64,000 nt of DNA from Rhodococcus sp. CH91 (GCF_022554085.1 NZ_JAKFYR010000011.1:63599-127598), one strand, 5' to 3'. Shown: positions 17,932 through 26,765, numbered from the stretch's first letter. The notes: generated from the sequence alone by a model not told the origin. Numbers and translations: made by a program.

Positions 17932-18975
17932 TCAGCGTTCGCCGAGCACCTCACCGATATATCTCGCAACGGTCGCGACCGATGCGATGGTTCCCGGATA
18001 GTCCATCCGGGTGGGGCCGAGCACTCCCAGACCACCGAAGACCGTACCCGCGGCGCCGTAGCCGGTGGACACGACGGAGGTGGTGCGCATCTCCTCGAAC
18101 TGGGTCTCCTCACCGATACGGACGGTGACCCGGCCCGCCTCCTGACTGGTCGCGAGCAGTTTGAGTACCACCACCTGCTCTTCGAGCGCTTCGAGGACCG
18201 TACGCAACGATCCCGGCACCATCCCGTGGCCGTCGAAGTCCGCGGCGTTGCGGGTGAGATTGGCGGTGCCCCCGAGGACGAGACGCTCCTCCGGGTGCTC
18301 GACGAGTGTCTCCACGAGAACCGTGGTGCACCGGATCAGCGCGTCGCGCAGATCTTCCGGTGCGTTGTCGGCGAGTTCGGTGACGGCGACGGACGCGGCC
18401 GCGAGCCGTTTGCCGGCGAGCGCGCCGCCGAGCAGCTCACGCAGTCTGGCCAGACCGTCCTCGTCGATCACGTCGCCGAGTTCGACGATGCGCTGATCCA
18501 CACGGCCCGAATCGGTGATGAGCACGAGCAGCAGCCGCGCCGGCGTCAGCCCCACCACTTCGAGATGCCGCACGGACGACGCCGACAGCGTCGGATACTG
18601 CACGACCGCCACCTGACGGGTGAGCTGCGCGAGCAGCCGCACCGCGCGCCGCAGGACGTCGTCGAGGTCGACGCCGGATTCGAGGAACTGCAGGATCGCG
18701 CGACGCTCGGCCGACGAGAGCGGCTTGACCTCCGCGATCCGGTCCACGAACTGGCGATATCCCTTGTCGGTGGGAACACGCCCGGAACTCGTGTGGGTCT
18801 GGGTGATGTATCCCTCCGCCTCGAGCACTGCCATGTCGTTGCGGACCGTGGCGCTCGATACACCGAGATTGTGCCTGTCGACGAGTGTCTTGGAACCGAT
18901 CGGTTCCTTGGTGGACACATAGTCCGCCACGATGGCGCGCAAGACCTGAAATCTTCGCTCCTCGGTACTCGACAA
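17932..18975 (-). CDS. hrcA: Heat-inducible repressor HrcA
   Basis: Represses groE-type chaperone genes by binding CIRCE; activity depends on GroEL. 347 aa with N-terminal winged HTH ([20 protein letters not shown]) and a GAF-like core. Start taken as TTG 18975 because GGAGGTG lies 5 nt upstream and the family begins near [15 protein letters not shown]; the open frame extends 14 codons further in glycine-rich sequence. A -10 TAGACT (minus strand, 19039-19044) gives a leader of about 56 nt. No CIRCE is visible in front of this operon. Confidence 0.95.
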   Translation of the reverse strand: MSSTEERRFQVLRAIVADYVSTKEPIGSKTLVDRHNLGVSSATVRNDMAVLEAEGYITQTHTSSGRVPTDKGYRQFVDRIAEVKPLSSAERRAILQFLESGVDLDDVLRRAVRLLAQLTRQVAVVQYPTLSASSVRHLEVVGLTPARLLLVLITDSGRVDQRIVELGDVIDEDGLARLRELLGGALAGKRLAAASVAVTELADNAPEDLRDALIRCTTVLVETLVEHPEERLVLGGTANLTRNAADFDGHGMVPGSLRTVLEALEEQVVVLKLLATSQEAGRVTVRIGEETQFEEMRTTSVVSTGYGAAGTVFGGLGVLGPTRMDYPGTIASVATVARYIGEVLGER

Positions 18976-19122
18976 CCCGCCACCTCCGTTTCCGCTGCAT
19001 GCAGGACCAGACCACACCGCTCGGGGCCGTGCCTTTCCAGTCTAATCGGGCGACGACGGTGCAGGTGCCGGGCACGCGGCCGACACCCCGGTACCCCTCC
19101 GGCGCACCGTGCACGATCGCCG

Positions 19123-19128
19123 TAGTGT
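19123..19128 (+). promoter_or_regulatory. -10 of a leaderless gene (19135)
   Basis: TAGTGT ends 6 nt before ATG 19135, so transcription probably starts at the A of the start codon. There is no ribosome-binding sequence. Confidence 0.5.
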
Positions 19129-19134
19129 GGTCGC

Positions 19135-19521
19135 ATGATCTTCAAGGGCGTCCGGGACGGCAAGCCGTATCCCGATCACGGACTGTCTCTGCGCGACTGG
19201 TCGAGGATTCCTCCCCGGCAGGTGCGTCTCGACGAGATCGTCACGACCACCAAGGTCCTCGAACTCGACCGGTTGCTGTCGGAGGATTCGACCTTCTACG
19301 GCGATCTGTTCCCGCACGCCGTCCAGTGGCAGGGCGTGCTGTATCTCGAGGACGGACTCCACCGCGCGCTGCAGTCCGCCCTGCGGAACCGGCCGGTGAT
19401 ACACGTGCGGGTCTTCGAGTACGACGCGCTCGTCCCCGGAACGGCCGCTGCCGACAGCGCCGACGCGCTCGCCCGGCCCGCGCTGCCGGATCGCTCGCCG
19501 CCGGAGTACCCGCAGCCGTAG
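19135..19521 (+). CDS. Conserved actinobacterial protein with ParB/sulfiredoxin-like motif
   Basis: A 128-aa protein of unknown function, homologous in recalled sequence to Rv2375 (begins MIFKGVRDGKPYPDHG). Residues about 65-95 (GVLYLEDGLHRALQSALRN followed by RPVIHVRVFEYD) resemble the DGxHR nucleotide-binding motif and following strand of the ParB/sulfiredoxin fold. This is inference from a short motif. The C-terminal 25 residues are proline/alanine-rich and probably disordered. ATG 19135 looks leaderless. Its TAG abuts the TAG of convergent hemW with no base between. Confidence 0.82.
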   Translation: MIFKGVRDGKPYPDHGLSLRDWSRIPPRQVRLDEIVTTTKVLELDRLLSEDSTFYGDLFPHAVQWQGVLYLEDGLHRALQSALRNRPVIHVRVFEYDALVPGTAAADSADALARPALPDRSPPEYPQP

Positions 19522-20784
19522 CTAGTCGTCGGCGCCGAGCAGGATGGTGCGGACCACCGCGTCCGCGAGCAGACGTCCCCGATCCGTGAGCACGAGGTGC
19601 CCGTCCGTCTCCCGCGCGAGGCCGTCGGCCACGACGGTTCGCGCCGCCTCCCGTTCGCCGTCCCCCAACGCCGACAAGGGAAGCCCGGTCCGCAATCGGG
19701 TGGTGAGCATCACCAGTTCGGTGTGCCGGTCCTCCGCAGTGAGGTGCTCGCTGCCGGCCACGGGCAGCACGCCGTCGGCGAGGGACGCGGAGTACCGGGC
19801 CGGATGCTTGACGTTCCACCAGCGGACCCCGCCGACGTGGCTGTGCGCCCCGGGGCCGGCACCCCACCAGTCGCCCCCGTCCCAGTAACCGAGATTGTGG
19901 GCGCACCGGGCCGAAGGATCGTCGGCCCTGGCCCAGTTGGACACCTCGTACCAGGTCAGTCCGGCAGCGGAGAGCCGCGCATCGATCCGCTCGTAGCGCG
20001 CGGCGAGCACATCGTCGTCCGGTGCGGGCAGTTCTCCGCGACGGACGCGGCGGGCCAGAGCGGTGCCGTCCTCGACGATCAGTGCATACGCCGAGACGTG
20101 GTCGACACCCGCCTCGAGCACGGCGTCGAGAGAGGCGTCGAGGTCGGCGTCGCGCTCGCCCGGGGTGCCGTAGATCAAATCCAGATTGACGTGGTCGAAA
20201 CCGGCCGCCCGTGCCTCCTCCGCCGCCGCCACCGGCCGGCCGGGAGTGTGGGTGCGGTCGAGCACCGCCAGCACGTGCCGGGCCGCCGACTGCATCCCGA
20301 GCGAGACCCGCGTGTAGCCCGCCTCCCTGATCCCGGCGAAGAACTGCGGCGAGGTGGATTCGGGATTCGATTCGGTCGTCACCTCGGCTCCCGGTACCAG
20401 GCCGAACGAGTCGCGGATCGTCTCGAGCACCTGAGCAAGACCGTCCGCCCCGAGCAACGACGGGGTGCCACCGCCGACGAAGACGGTGTCCGCGGCCGGT
20501 GCGGTCCGGCCCCCCTCGGACAGCAACCGCGCTCCTGCCGCGAGTTCGCGGCGCAGTCCCTCGAGCCAGGACTCGGCGGACGCCGCGCTGCCGAGCTCTC
20601 CTGCCGTGTAGGTGTTGAAGTCGCAGTAGCCGCAGCGGGTCGCGCAGAACGGGACGTGCACGTACACACCGAACGGCCGCGTCCCCACTCCGGCGAGCGC
20701 CGAATCGGGAAGTTCGAGCCCCGCCGCGCTGCCGGTGACGGCGACTTCCACTCCGGTGCGACGACCGGTTTCCGCGTTGTTCAC
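19522..20784 (-). CDS. hemW: Radical SAM heme chaperone HemW
   Basis: 420-aa HemN-like protein that binds and delivers heme; often annotated as coproporphyrinogen III oxidase. The radical-SAM cluster motif CATRCGYCDF (Cys-x3-Cys-x2-Cys, about residues 44-52), the GGGTPS motif and the HemN C-terminal domain are present. HemW lacks the extra N-terminal cysteines of true HemN, and none are seen here. GTG 20784 is used; AAGACT 7 nt upstream suggests a leaderless start, and GTG at about codon 13 is an alternative. Confidence 0.92.
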   Translation of the reverse strand: MNNAETGRRTGVEVAVTGSAAGLELPDSALAGVGTRPFGVYVHVPFCATRCGYCDFNTYTAGELGSAASAESWLEGLRRELAAGARLLSEGGRTAPAADTVFVGGGTPSLLGADGLAQVLETIRDSFGLVPGAEVTTESNPESTSPQFFAGIREAGYTRVSLGMQSAARHVLAVLDRTHTPGRPVAAAEEARAAGFDHVNLDLIYGTPGERDADLDASLDAVLEAGVDHVSAYALIVEDGTALARRVRRGELPAPDDDVLAARYERIDARLSAAGLTWYEVSNWARADDPSARCAHNLGYWDGGDWWGAGPGAHSHVGGVRWWNVKHPARYSASLADGVLPVAGSEHLTAEDRHTELVMLTTRLRTGLPLSALGDGEREAARTVVADGLARETDGHLVLTDRGRLLADAVVRTILLGADD

Positions 20785-20791
20785 GTCGTCC

Positions 20792-20797
20792 AGTCTT
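20792..20797 (-). promoter_or_regulatory. Possible -10 of hemW
   Basis: AAGACT on the minus strand ends 7 nt before GTG 20784. It keeps the key A2 and T6 positions of the actinobacterial -10 but is a weak match. Confidence 0.3.
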
Positions 20798-20902
20798 CCA
20801 GAGACACGCGAGCGGTCTTTCCGCGCGAGCCCCCTACCTCGACATTTCCCGGGATTCGGGTGGAAATGTCGGTCACAATTCGGAATTGCCCCGGTGACGT
20901 GG

Positions 20903-20908
20903 CACAAT
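20903..20908 (+). promoter_or_regulatory. -10 of the sirA operon leader
   Basis: CACAAT ends exactly 7 nt before ATG 20916 of the cysteine-rich leader frame, so the transcript probably begins at that AUG. Confidence 0.6.
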
Positions 20909-20915
20909 TGGCCCC

Positions 20916-21020
20916 ATGACAGGACAGGGAGTGCGACTGGTGGCACGACGCCACGTCGACTTCAAGCGTGTCTGCGCGTCCTGTTGTCTGCCTTGCGCCG
21001 CTTGTCTCTGCGCCGACTGA
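20916..21020 (+). CDS. Poly-cysteine leader peptide of the sirA-cys operon
   Basis: A 34-codon frame, too short for usual gene calling. It starts MTGQGVRLVARRHVDFKRV and then has six cysteines among its last 15 residues (positions 20, 23, 24, 27, 30, 32) before TGA. It appears leaderless (CACAAT 7 nt upstream). It lies 117 nt before sirA. Cysteine-codon-rich leaderless frames in front of sulfur operons are described in mycobacteria as cysteine-responsive attenuators. Here CTCCTG (21092-21097) downstream of the frame can pair with the sirA ribosome site CAGGAG (21125-21130), and CCCGGC (21036-21041) with GCCGGG (21056-21061), fitting a translation-dependent switch. Confidence 0.8.
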   Translation: MTGQGVRLVARRHVDFKRVCASCCLPCAACLCAD

Positions 21021-21137
21021 TCCTGGTCGGCACTCCCCGGCACATCCCAGATCCCGCCGGGTCGAAGCATGCGTGCACGAGGCCCAGCCCCCTCCTGCGC
21101 TCGTCGATCCGGTCCCCCGAACATCAGGAGACCCTGC

Positions 21138-22856
21138 ATGTCGTCGACCACCGACGTCACTTCCGCCGACGAGTCGGCCGCGCCTGCCCGCCGCGCCACC
21201 AGGCCCGCGAAGCGACGCGCCGAAGGACAGTGGGCACTCGGCTATCGCGAGCCGCTCAACGCCAACGAGCAGACGAAGAAGGACGACGATCCGCTCAACG
21301 TCCGTCGCCGCATCGAAGACATCTACGCCCACACCGGTTTCGACGGAATCGACAAGGGCGATCTGCGCGGCCGGTTCCGCTGGTGGGGTCTGTACACCCA
21401 GCGCGAGCAGGGTTACGACGGCACCTACACCGGCGACGAGAACATCGACCTGCTCGAGGCGAAGTACTTCATGATGCGGGTCCGTTGCGACGCCGGCGCC
21501 CTGGATCTGGCCCAGCTGCGCACGATCGCCGGTATCTCCACCGAGTTCGCCCGCGACACCGCCGACCTGTCCGACCGCGAGAACGTCCAGTACCACTGGA
21601 TCGAGGTCGAGAACGTGCCGGAGATCTGGCGGCGTCTCGAATCGGTGGGACTGAAGACCACCGAGGCCTGCGGCGACTGCCCCCGCGTCGTGCTCGGTTC
21701 GCCGCTCGCCGGTGAGTCCCTCGACGAGATCATCGACGGCACACCGGCGATCGACGAGATCGTCCGCCGCTACATCGGCGATCCGCAGTACTCGAACCTG
21801 CCGCGCAAGTTCAAGACCGCGATCTCCGGCCAGCAGGACGTCGTGCACGAGATCAACGACGTCGCCTTCGTCGGCGTCGAGCACCCCGAGCACGGCCCCG
21901 GCTTCGACCTGTGGGTCGGTGGCGGCCTGTCCACCAACCCGATGCTCGCGCAGCGGGTCGGCGCGTGGGTGCCGCTGAAGGAGGTCGCCGATGTGTGGGA
22001 GGGCGTCGTCGCGATCTTCCGCGACTACGGCTACCGCCGGCTGCGGTCCAAGGCACGTCTGAAGTTCCTCGTCAAGGACTGGGGGATCGAGAAGTTCCGC
22101 GAGGTGCTCGAGACCGAGTACCTGAAGCGTCCGCTGATCGACGGCCCGGCTCCGGCCGCCCCGGAGCGTCCGATCGATCACGTCGGTGTCCAGAAGCTGC
22201 GCAACGGCCTCAACGCCGTGGGTGTCGCGCCGATCGCCGGTCGTGTCTCGGGCACGATCCTGTCGAAGGTCGCCGACGCCGCCGAGCGGGCGGGGTCCGA
22301 CCGGATCCGGTTCACCCCGTACCAGAAGCTGATCGTGCTCGACGTGGCCGACGACAAGGTCGAACAGCTCGTCACCGAACTCGAGGCGCTGGGTCTGCCC
22401 GCCTCGCCGTCGCCGTGGCGCAAGAACCTCATGGCGTGCACGGGAATCGAGTTCTGCAAGCTGTCCTTCGTCGAGACGCGCAAGCGTTCGCAGGCCCTCG
22501 TGCCCGAACTCGAGGAGCGGCTCGCCGACATCAACGCGCAGCTCGACGTCCCGGTGACGATCAATATCAACGGCTGCCCCAACTCGTGCGCGCGCTCCCA
22601 GATCGCCGACATCGGCTTCAAGGGCCAGCTCGTCGACGACGGTGACGGCAACCAGGTCGAGGGATTCCAGGTACATCTGGGTGGAGCGCTGGGCTTCGAC
22701 GCGCGATTCGGACGCAAGCTCCGCCAGCACAAGGTCACCAGCGCCGAGCTCGGCGACTACATCGAGCGGGTCGTGCGCACTTTCCTCGAGGAACGCAAGG
22801 AGGGCGAGCGCTTCGGCGAATGGGTCCTGCGGGCCGAGGAGGCCGAACTGCGATGA
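21138..22856 (+). CDS. sirA: Ferredoxin-dependent sulfite reductase
   Basis: Six-electron reduction of sulfite to sulfide in assimilation (also called nirA; related to nitrite reductases). 572 aa with two ferredoxin-like/siroheme half-domains. The four cysteines holding the coupled siroheme-[4Fe-4S] centre are in ACTGIEFC and NGCPNSCARSQ (about residues 434-480). Tyr in WWGLYTQRE and Cys in TEACGDCPR correspond to the cross-linked Tyr-Cys pair known near the M. tuberculosis siroheme, supporting sulfite as substrate. ATG 21138 has CAGGAG 7 nt upstream. First structural gene of sirA-cysH-cysD-cysN-che1, under the cysteine leader. Confidence 0.96.
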   Translation: MSSTTDVTSADESAAPARRATRPAKRRAEGQWALGYREPLNANEQTKKDDDPLNVRRRIEDIYAHTGFDGIDKGDLRGRFRWWGLYTQREQGYDGTYTGDENIDLLEAKYFMMRVRCDAGALDLAQLRTIAGISTEFARDTADLSDRENVQYHWIEVENVPEIWRRLESVGLKTTEACGDCPRVVLGSPLAGESLDEIIDGTPAIDEIVRRYIGDPQYSNLPRKFKTAISGQQDVVHEINDVAFVGVEHPEHGPGFDLWVGGGLSTNPMLAQRVGAWVPLKEVADVWEGVVAIFRDYGYRRLRSKARLKFLVKDWGIEKFREVLETEYLKRPLIDGPAPAAPERPIDHVGVQKLRNGLNAVGVAPIAGRVSGTILSKVADAAERAGSDRIRFTPYQKLIVLDVADDKVEQLVTELEALGLPASPSPWRKNLMACTGIEFCKLSFVETRKRSQALVPELEERLADINAQLDVPVTININGCPNSCARSQIADIGFKGQLVDDGDGNQVEGFQVHLGGALGFDARFGRKLRQHKVTSAELGDYIERVVRTFLEERKEGERFGEWVLRAEEAELR

Positions 22857-22909
22857 CGGGCACTGCAGCAATGGTGGACACGACGAACGAGCGGGGACGG
22901 AAACGATGA
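22853..22909 (+). CDS. 18-codon bridging frame between sirA and cysH
   Basis: ATG 22853 overlaps the sirA stop (ATGA) and the frame ends at TGA 22907-22909, which overlaps the cysH ATG (ATGA again). A GGAGG lies 10 nt upstream inside sirA. It encodes a small basic peptide (MTGTAAMVDTTNERGRKR). The double overlap suggests a termination-reinitiation bridge that keeps ribosomes moving from sirA to cysH. The peptide itself may have no function, and chance cannot be excluded. Confidence 0.4.
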   Translation: MTGTAAMVDTTNERGRKR

Positions 22910-23631
22910 GCATCGACCCGAACATCGACGAACTCCGGAGTATTGCCGCGCAGGGGGCGGCAGACCTCGAGGGGGCGTCGGCGCAGGAACTCCTGCGGTG
23001 GACGGACGAGACGTTCGGTGCGCCCACCGAACACGGACGCAGCGGCTACATCGTCGCGTCGAACATGCAGGACGGGGTCCTGGTGCACCTCGCCGCGCAG
23101 CAGCGTCCCGGCGTGGACGTGCTGTTCCTCGACACCGGTTACCACTTCGCCGAGACTCTCGGCACGCGCGACGCGGTGGCGCAGGTCTACGGCGTGAACA
23201 TCGTCACCGCGCAGGCCCGGCACTCCGTCGCCGAGCAGGACGACCTGCTCGGCAAGGATCTGTTCGCCCGTGATCCGAACGAATGCTGCCGCTTGCGCAA
23301 GGTGGTGCCACTGAAGGAGAGCCTGCAGGGTTACCGGGCCTGGGTGACGGGAATCCGGCGGGTCGAGGCACCCACACGTGCGAACGCTCCGCTCGTCTCC
23401 TTCGACGAGGCGTTCGGACTGGTGAAGATCAATCCGATCGCGGCATGGTCCGACGAGGACATGCAGAACTACATCGACGAGCACGGGATCCTCGTCAATC
23501 CCCTCGTCGACGAGGGCTACCCGTCGATCGGGTGCGCCCCGTGCACCATCAAACCACTTCCCGGGTCCGATCCGCGTAGCGGACGCTGGGCCGGCCGAGC
23601 CAAGACCGAATGCGGGTTGCACGCCTCATGA
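22906..23631 (+). CDS. cysH: Adenylylsulfate (APS) reductase
   Basis: Reduces APS to sulfite with thioredoxin as donor. 241 aa, PP-loop fold. The CC and CxxC cysteines that bind the [4Fe-4S] cluster are present (NECCRLRK and IGCAPCT, about residues 126 and 209) and mark it as APS-type rather than PAPS-type. The catalytic cysteine is in the C-terminal ECGLHAS. ATG 22906; its TGA overlaps the cysD ATG. Confidence 0.95.
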   Translation: MSIDPNIDELRSIAAQGAADLEGASAQELLRWTDETFGAPTEHGRSGYIVASNMQDGVLVHLAAQQRPGVDVLFLDTGYHFAETLGTRDAVAQVYGVNIVTAQARHSVAEQDDLLGKDLFARDPNECCRLRKVVPLKESLQGYRAWVTGIRRVEAPTRANAPLVSFDEAFGLVKINPIAAWSDEDMQNYIDEHGILVNPLVDEGYPSIGCAPCTIKPLPGSDPRSGRWAGRAKTECGLHAS

Positions 23632-24572
23632 CACTCACCGACACGAATCCCACCGGATCCCGGAAGATCCTGGACGGCAACAGGTTCGACACACTGGACG
23701 CGCTCGAGTCCGAGGCGATCCACGTCTTCCGCGAGGTCGCGGGCGAGTTCGAACGACCCGTGATCCTGTTCTCCGGAGGCAAGGACTCCACCGTCCTGCT
23801 GCACCTGGCGATCAAGGCCTTCTGGCCGGCACCGTTGCCCTTCGCGTTGCTGCACGTCGACACCGGCCACAACCTCCCCGAGGTTCTCGAGTTCCGCGAC
23901 CTCGTGGTCTCGAAGTACAACCTGCGCCTGCACGTCGCGAGCGTCGAGGACTATCTCGCCGACGGACGGCTCACCGAGCGTCCCGACGGCATCCGCAATC
24001 CGCTGCAGACGGTTCCCCTGCTCGACGCGATCTCGGAGAACCGGTTCGACGCCGTCTTCGGTGGCGGGCGCCGCGACGAGGAGCGCTCCCGCGCCAAGGA
24101 GCGGATCTTCTCCCTGCGCAACGCCTTCGGCCAGTGGGATCCCAAGCGCCAGCGCCCCGAGCTGTGGAATCTGTACAACGGGCGGCACGCACCCGGTGAG
24201 CACGTGCGCGTCTTCCCGCTCAGCAACTTCACCGAACTCGACATCTGGCGGTACATCGCACGCGAGGACGTGGAGCTGGCGAGCATCTACTACACGCACG
24301 AGCGTCCCGTCTACCGCCGTGACGGCATGTGGATGACGTCGGGCGTGTGGGGCGGACCGGCCGAAGGCGAAGAACTCGAGGTCCGTCCGGTGCGGTACCG
24401 CACCGTCGGCGACGGTTCGACCACCGGCGCGATCCTGTCCACGGCCGCCACGAACGAGGAGATCCTCGCCGAGGTCGCGGCCTCACGACTGACCGAGCGC
24501 GGCGCGACCCGCGGTGACGACCGAGTGTCCGAAGCGGCCATGGAAGACCGCAAACGAGAGGGCTACTTCTGA
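23628..24572 (+). CDS. cysD: Sulfate adenylyltransferase small subunit
   Basis: Forms APS from sulfate and ATP together with the GTPase CysN. 314 aa, ATP-pyrophosphatase fold; PP-motif SGGKDST at about residue 48 and FGGGRRDEERSRAKERIFS at about 145. ATG 23628 overlaps the cysH stop (ATGA). cysN follows after 2 nt. Confidence 0.97.
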   Translation: MTLTDTNPTGSRKILDGNRFDTLDALESEAIHVFREVAGEFERPVILFSGGKDSTVLLHLAIKAFWPAPLPFALLHVDTGHNLPEVLEFRDLVVSKYNLRLHVASVEDYLADGRLTERPDGIRNPLQTVPLLDAISENRFDAVFGGGRRDEERSRAKERIFSLRNAFGQWDPKRQRPELWNLYNGRHAPGEHVRVFPLSNFTELDIWRYIAREDVELASIYYTHERPVYRRDGMWMTSGVWGGPAEGEELEVRPVRYRTVGDGSTTGAILSTAATNEEILAEVAASRLTERGATRGDDRVSEAAMEDRKREGYF

Positions 24573-24574
24573 TC

Positions 24575-25909
24575 ATGAGCGACGTTCACGAGCGGAGCGT
24601 GCAGAGCGACACGCAGCTTCTGCGCCTGGCCACCGCCGGTTCGGTCGACGACGGCAAGTCCACCCTGGTGGGACGACTGCTGTACGACACCAAGTCCGTG
24701 CTCGCCGACCAGATCGACGCCGTCACCCGGGCATCGGTCGATCGTGGCCTCGATACCCCCGACCTGTCCCTGCTCGTCGACGGCCTGCGCGCCGAGCGGG
24801 AGCAGGGCATCACCATCGACGTGGCCTACCGCTACTTCGCGACGCCGAAGCGGAGCTTCGTCCTGGCGGACACCCCGGGACACGTGCAGTACACCCGCAA
24901 CACCGTCTCGGGCGCGTCCACCGCCCAGCTCGTCGTCCTGCTGGTCGACGCCCGCAAGGGCGTGGTCTCCCAGACCCGCAAGCACGCCGCGGTGCTGGCC
25001 CTGCTCGGTGTGCCGAAGCTGGTCCTCGCCGTCAACAAGATCGATCTCGTCGAGGATCCGGCGGCGGTGTTCGCACGGATCTCGGCAGAATTCGGTGAGC
25101 TCACCGGTTCGCTCGGCTGGGCACCCGAGGACGTGCAGGAGATTCCGGTCTCCGCCCTGCACGGCGACAACGTGGCCGTGCGCAGCGAGAACACTCCCTA
25201 TTACGACGGTCCCACTCTCATCGAGTATCTCGAGTCCGTGCCCGTCGACGCGGATGTGCACGGTCGGCACGAGACGGGACTGCGCTTCCCGGTGCAGTAC
25301 GTCATCCGTCCCCGCACGGCAGAGTTTCCCGACTACCGCGGCTATGCGGGCCAGATCGCGGCGGGCTCCGTGCGCCCCGGCGACGAGGTCGTCGTGCTGC
25401 CGTCCGGTGTCCGCACGACCGTCGAGCGCATCGACAGTGCCGACGGCTCGTTCGACGTCGCGCATGCCGGCCGGTCGGTGACCCTCGTACTCGCCGACGA
25501 CGTCGACGTCTCCCGCGGCGACGTCATCGCAGCCCCTCAGGAGGCTCCGGAACCGCTGTCCGAATTCGAGGCCACCGTGTGCTGGCTGGCCGAGAAGCCG
25601 CTGCGTCCCGGCGCCCGGCTTCTGCTCAAGCACGGCACCCGGACCACCCAGGCCATCGTCGGGACGATCGTGGAGCGGTTCGACGAACAGAACCTCTCGT
25701 CCGTCCCCGACCCGGCGAGCATCGAACTCAACGAGATCGCGCGCATCACGGTGCGGGTGGCCGAGCCGATCGCCGCGGACGACTATCGGGTCAACCGTCG
25801 CAGCGGCAGCTTCCTGCTGATCGATCCGGCGGGTGGCAACACGCTCGCCGCCGGCCTGGTGGGCGACGGACTCGCCGAGATCGAACTCGGGAACCGCGTC
25901 CCGGCATGA
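24575..25909 (+). CDS. cysN: Sulfate adenylyltransferase GTPase subunit (no APS kinase fused)
   Basis: Couples GTP hydrolysis to APS formation by CysD. 444 aa: G1 SVDDGKSTLVGRLL, G3 ADTPGHVQYTRNTV, G4 NKIDLV, followed by two EF-Tu-like beta-barrel domains. It ends without the C-terminal APS-kinase (CysC) domain present in the fused M. tuberculosis CysNC, which fits a route where APS is reduced directly by CysH. ATG 24575; its TGA overlaps the next ATG. Confidence 0.96.
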   Translation: MSDVHERSVQSDTQLLRLATAGSVDDGKSTLVGRLLYDTKSVLADQIDAVTRASVDRGLDTPDLSLLVDGLRAEREQGITIDVAYRYFATPKRSFVLADTPGHVQYTRNTVSGASTAQLVVLLVDARKGVVSQTRKHAAVLALLGVPKLVLAVNKIDLVEDPAAVFARISAEFGELTGSLGWAPEDVQEIPVSALHGDNVAVRSENTPYYDGPTLIEYLESVPVDADVHGRHETGLRFPVQYVIRPRTAEFPDYRGYAGQIAAGSVRPGDEVVVLPSGVRTTVERIDSADGSFDVAHAGRSVTLVLADDVDVSRGDVIAAPQEAPEPLSEFEATVCWLAEKPLRPGARLLLKHGTRTTQAIVGTIVERFDEQNLSSVPDPASIELNEIARITVRVAEPIAADDYRVNRRSGSFLLIDPAGGNTLAAGLVGDGLAEIELGNRVPA

Positions 25910-26652
25910 CGCCCCTCGTCGCCGTCGCGCACGGCAGTCGCGACCCGCGGTCCGCGCGGGCCGTGGCTGCCGTACTCGACACCCTGCGCGCCGAGCATCC
26001 GGGGCTCGACATCCGGCTGGCCTTCCTGGATCTGAACACCCCTTCGGTCGGCCAGGTGCTCGATGCGATTGCGGCGGACGGACATCGGCAGGTCGCGGTG
26101 ATCCCCCTGCTCCTCGGGAGCGCTTTCCATGCGCGCGTCGACCTCCCCGCCCTGCTGCGCGAGGCACGTTTCCGCCATCCGTCTCTCGAGGTGCTGTGCT
26201 CGCGCATCCTGGGCGACGACGACCTGCTGGTCGACGCGGCGCGCGAACTGATCACGGATACCGGTGTGTCGGTGGATGATCCGTCCGTGGGGATCGCGGT
26301 GTGCGCGGTGGGGTCGCGGCGCCCGGAGGCGAACAGGACCACCGGTCTCCTCGTCCCCCGCATCGTCGCCGGCACGGCCTGGACGAAAACCTCGGCGTGC
26401 TTCGCCACCTCCGCGGATCCGTCGGTGACCTCGGCACTCGGGTCACTGTCACACAGCGGTGCGCGCACCCTGGTCCTTGCCCCGTGGATTCTCGCGCCGG
26501 GGTTGCTGTGGGATCGTGCGTGCGCGATTGCCGAATCCGCGCCGCACGTACGGATCGCAGCGACTCTCACGTCCCACCGCGCCGTCGCCCGGGTGATCGC
26601 CGAGCGTTACACCGATGCCGTGCACCGGGTACATGTACTGCGTGTGGCCTGA
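25906..26652 (+). CDS. che1: Sirohydrochlorin chelatase-like protein (CbiX type)
   Basis: 248-aa class II chelatase with two homologous halves. The N-terminal half carries the active-site His in AVAHGSRDPRSARAV and HARVDLPALL. It probably inserts iron into sirohydrochlorin to make siroheme for SirA (homologue Rv2393). A cobalt-inserting role cannot be ruled out from sequence. Last gene of the sir-cys operon; ATG 25906 overlaps the cysN stop. Confidence 0.88.
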   Translation: MTPLVAVAHGSRDPRSARAVAAVLDTLRAEHPGLDIRLAFLDLNTPSVGQVLDAIAADGHRQVAVIPLLLGSAFHARVDLPALLREARFRHPSLEVLCSRILGDDDLLVDAARELITDTGVSVDDPSVGIAVCAVGSRRPEANRTTGLLVPRIVAGTAWTKTSACFATSADPSVTSALGSLSHSGARTLVLAPWILAPGLLWDRACAIAESAPHVRIAATLTSHRAVARVIAERYTDAVHRVHVLRVA

Positions 26653-26765
26653 CGAAGGTCACATCGTCACCTCGGTCGCGGGCTCGGGACTGCGCGCGTT
26701 CACCTTCCTCCGCTAGAACGGAACCACAACCGTCGCTCGACATCCGTGATCCGGGAGGACACCTC

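Noticed and set aside
18976..19134. CIRCE element for HrcA upstream of hrcA
   Set aside because: No TTAGCACTC-N9-GAGTGCTAA-like repeat is present; only a short CTGCATGCAG palindrome was seen.
20781..23027. 748-codon open frame on the minus strand across sirA
   Set aside because: It is antisense to sirA, which has clear siroheme/Fe-S motifs. The frame stays open because of high GC at third positions, and its product matches no family.
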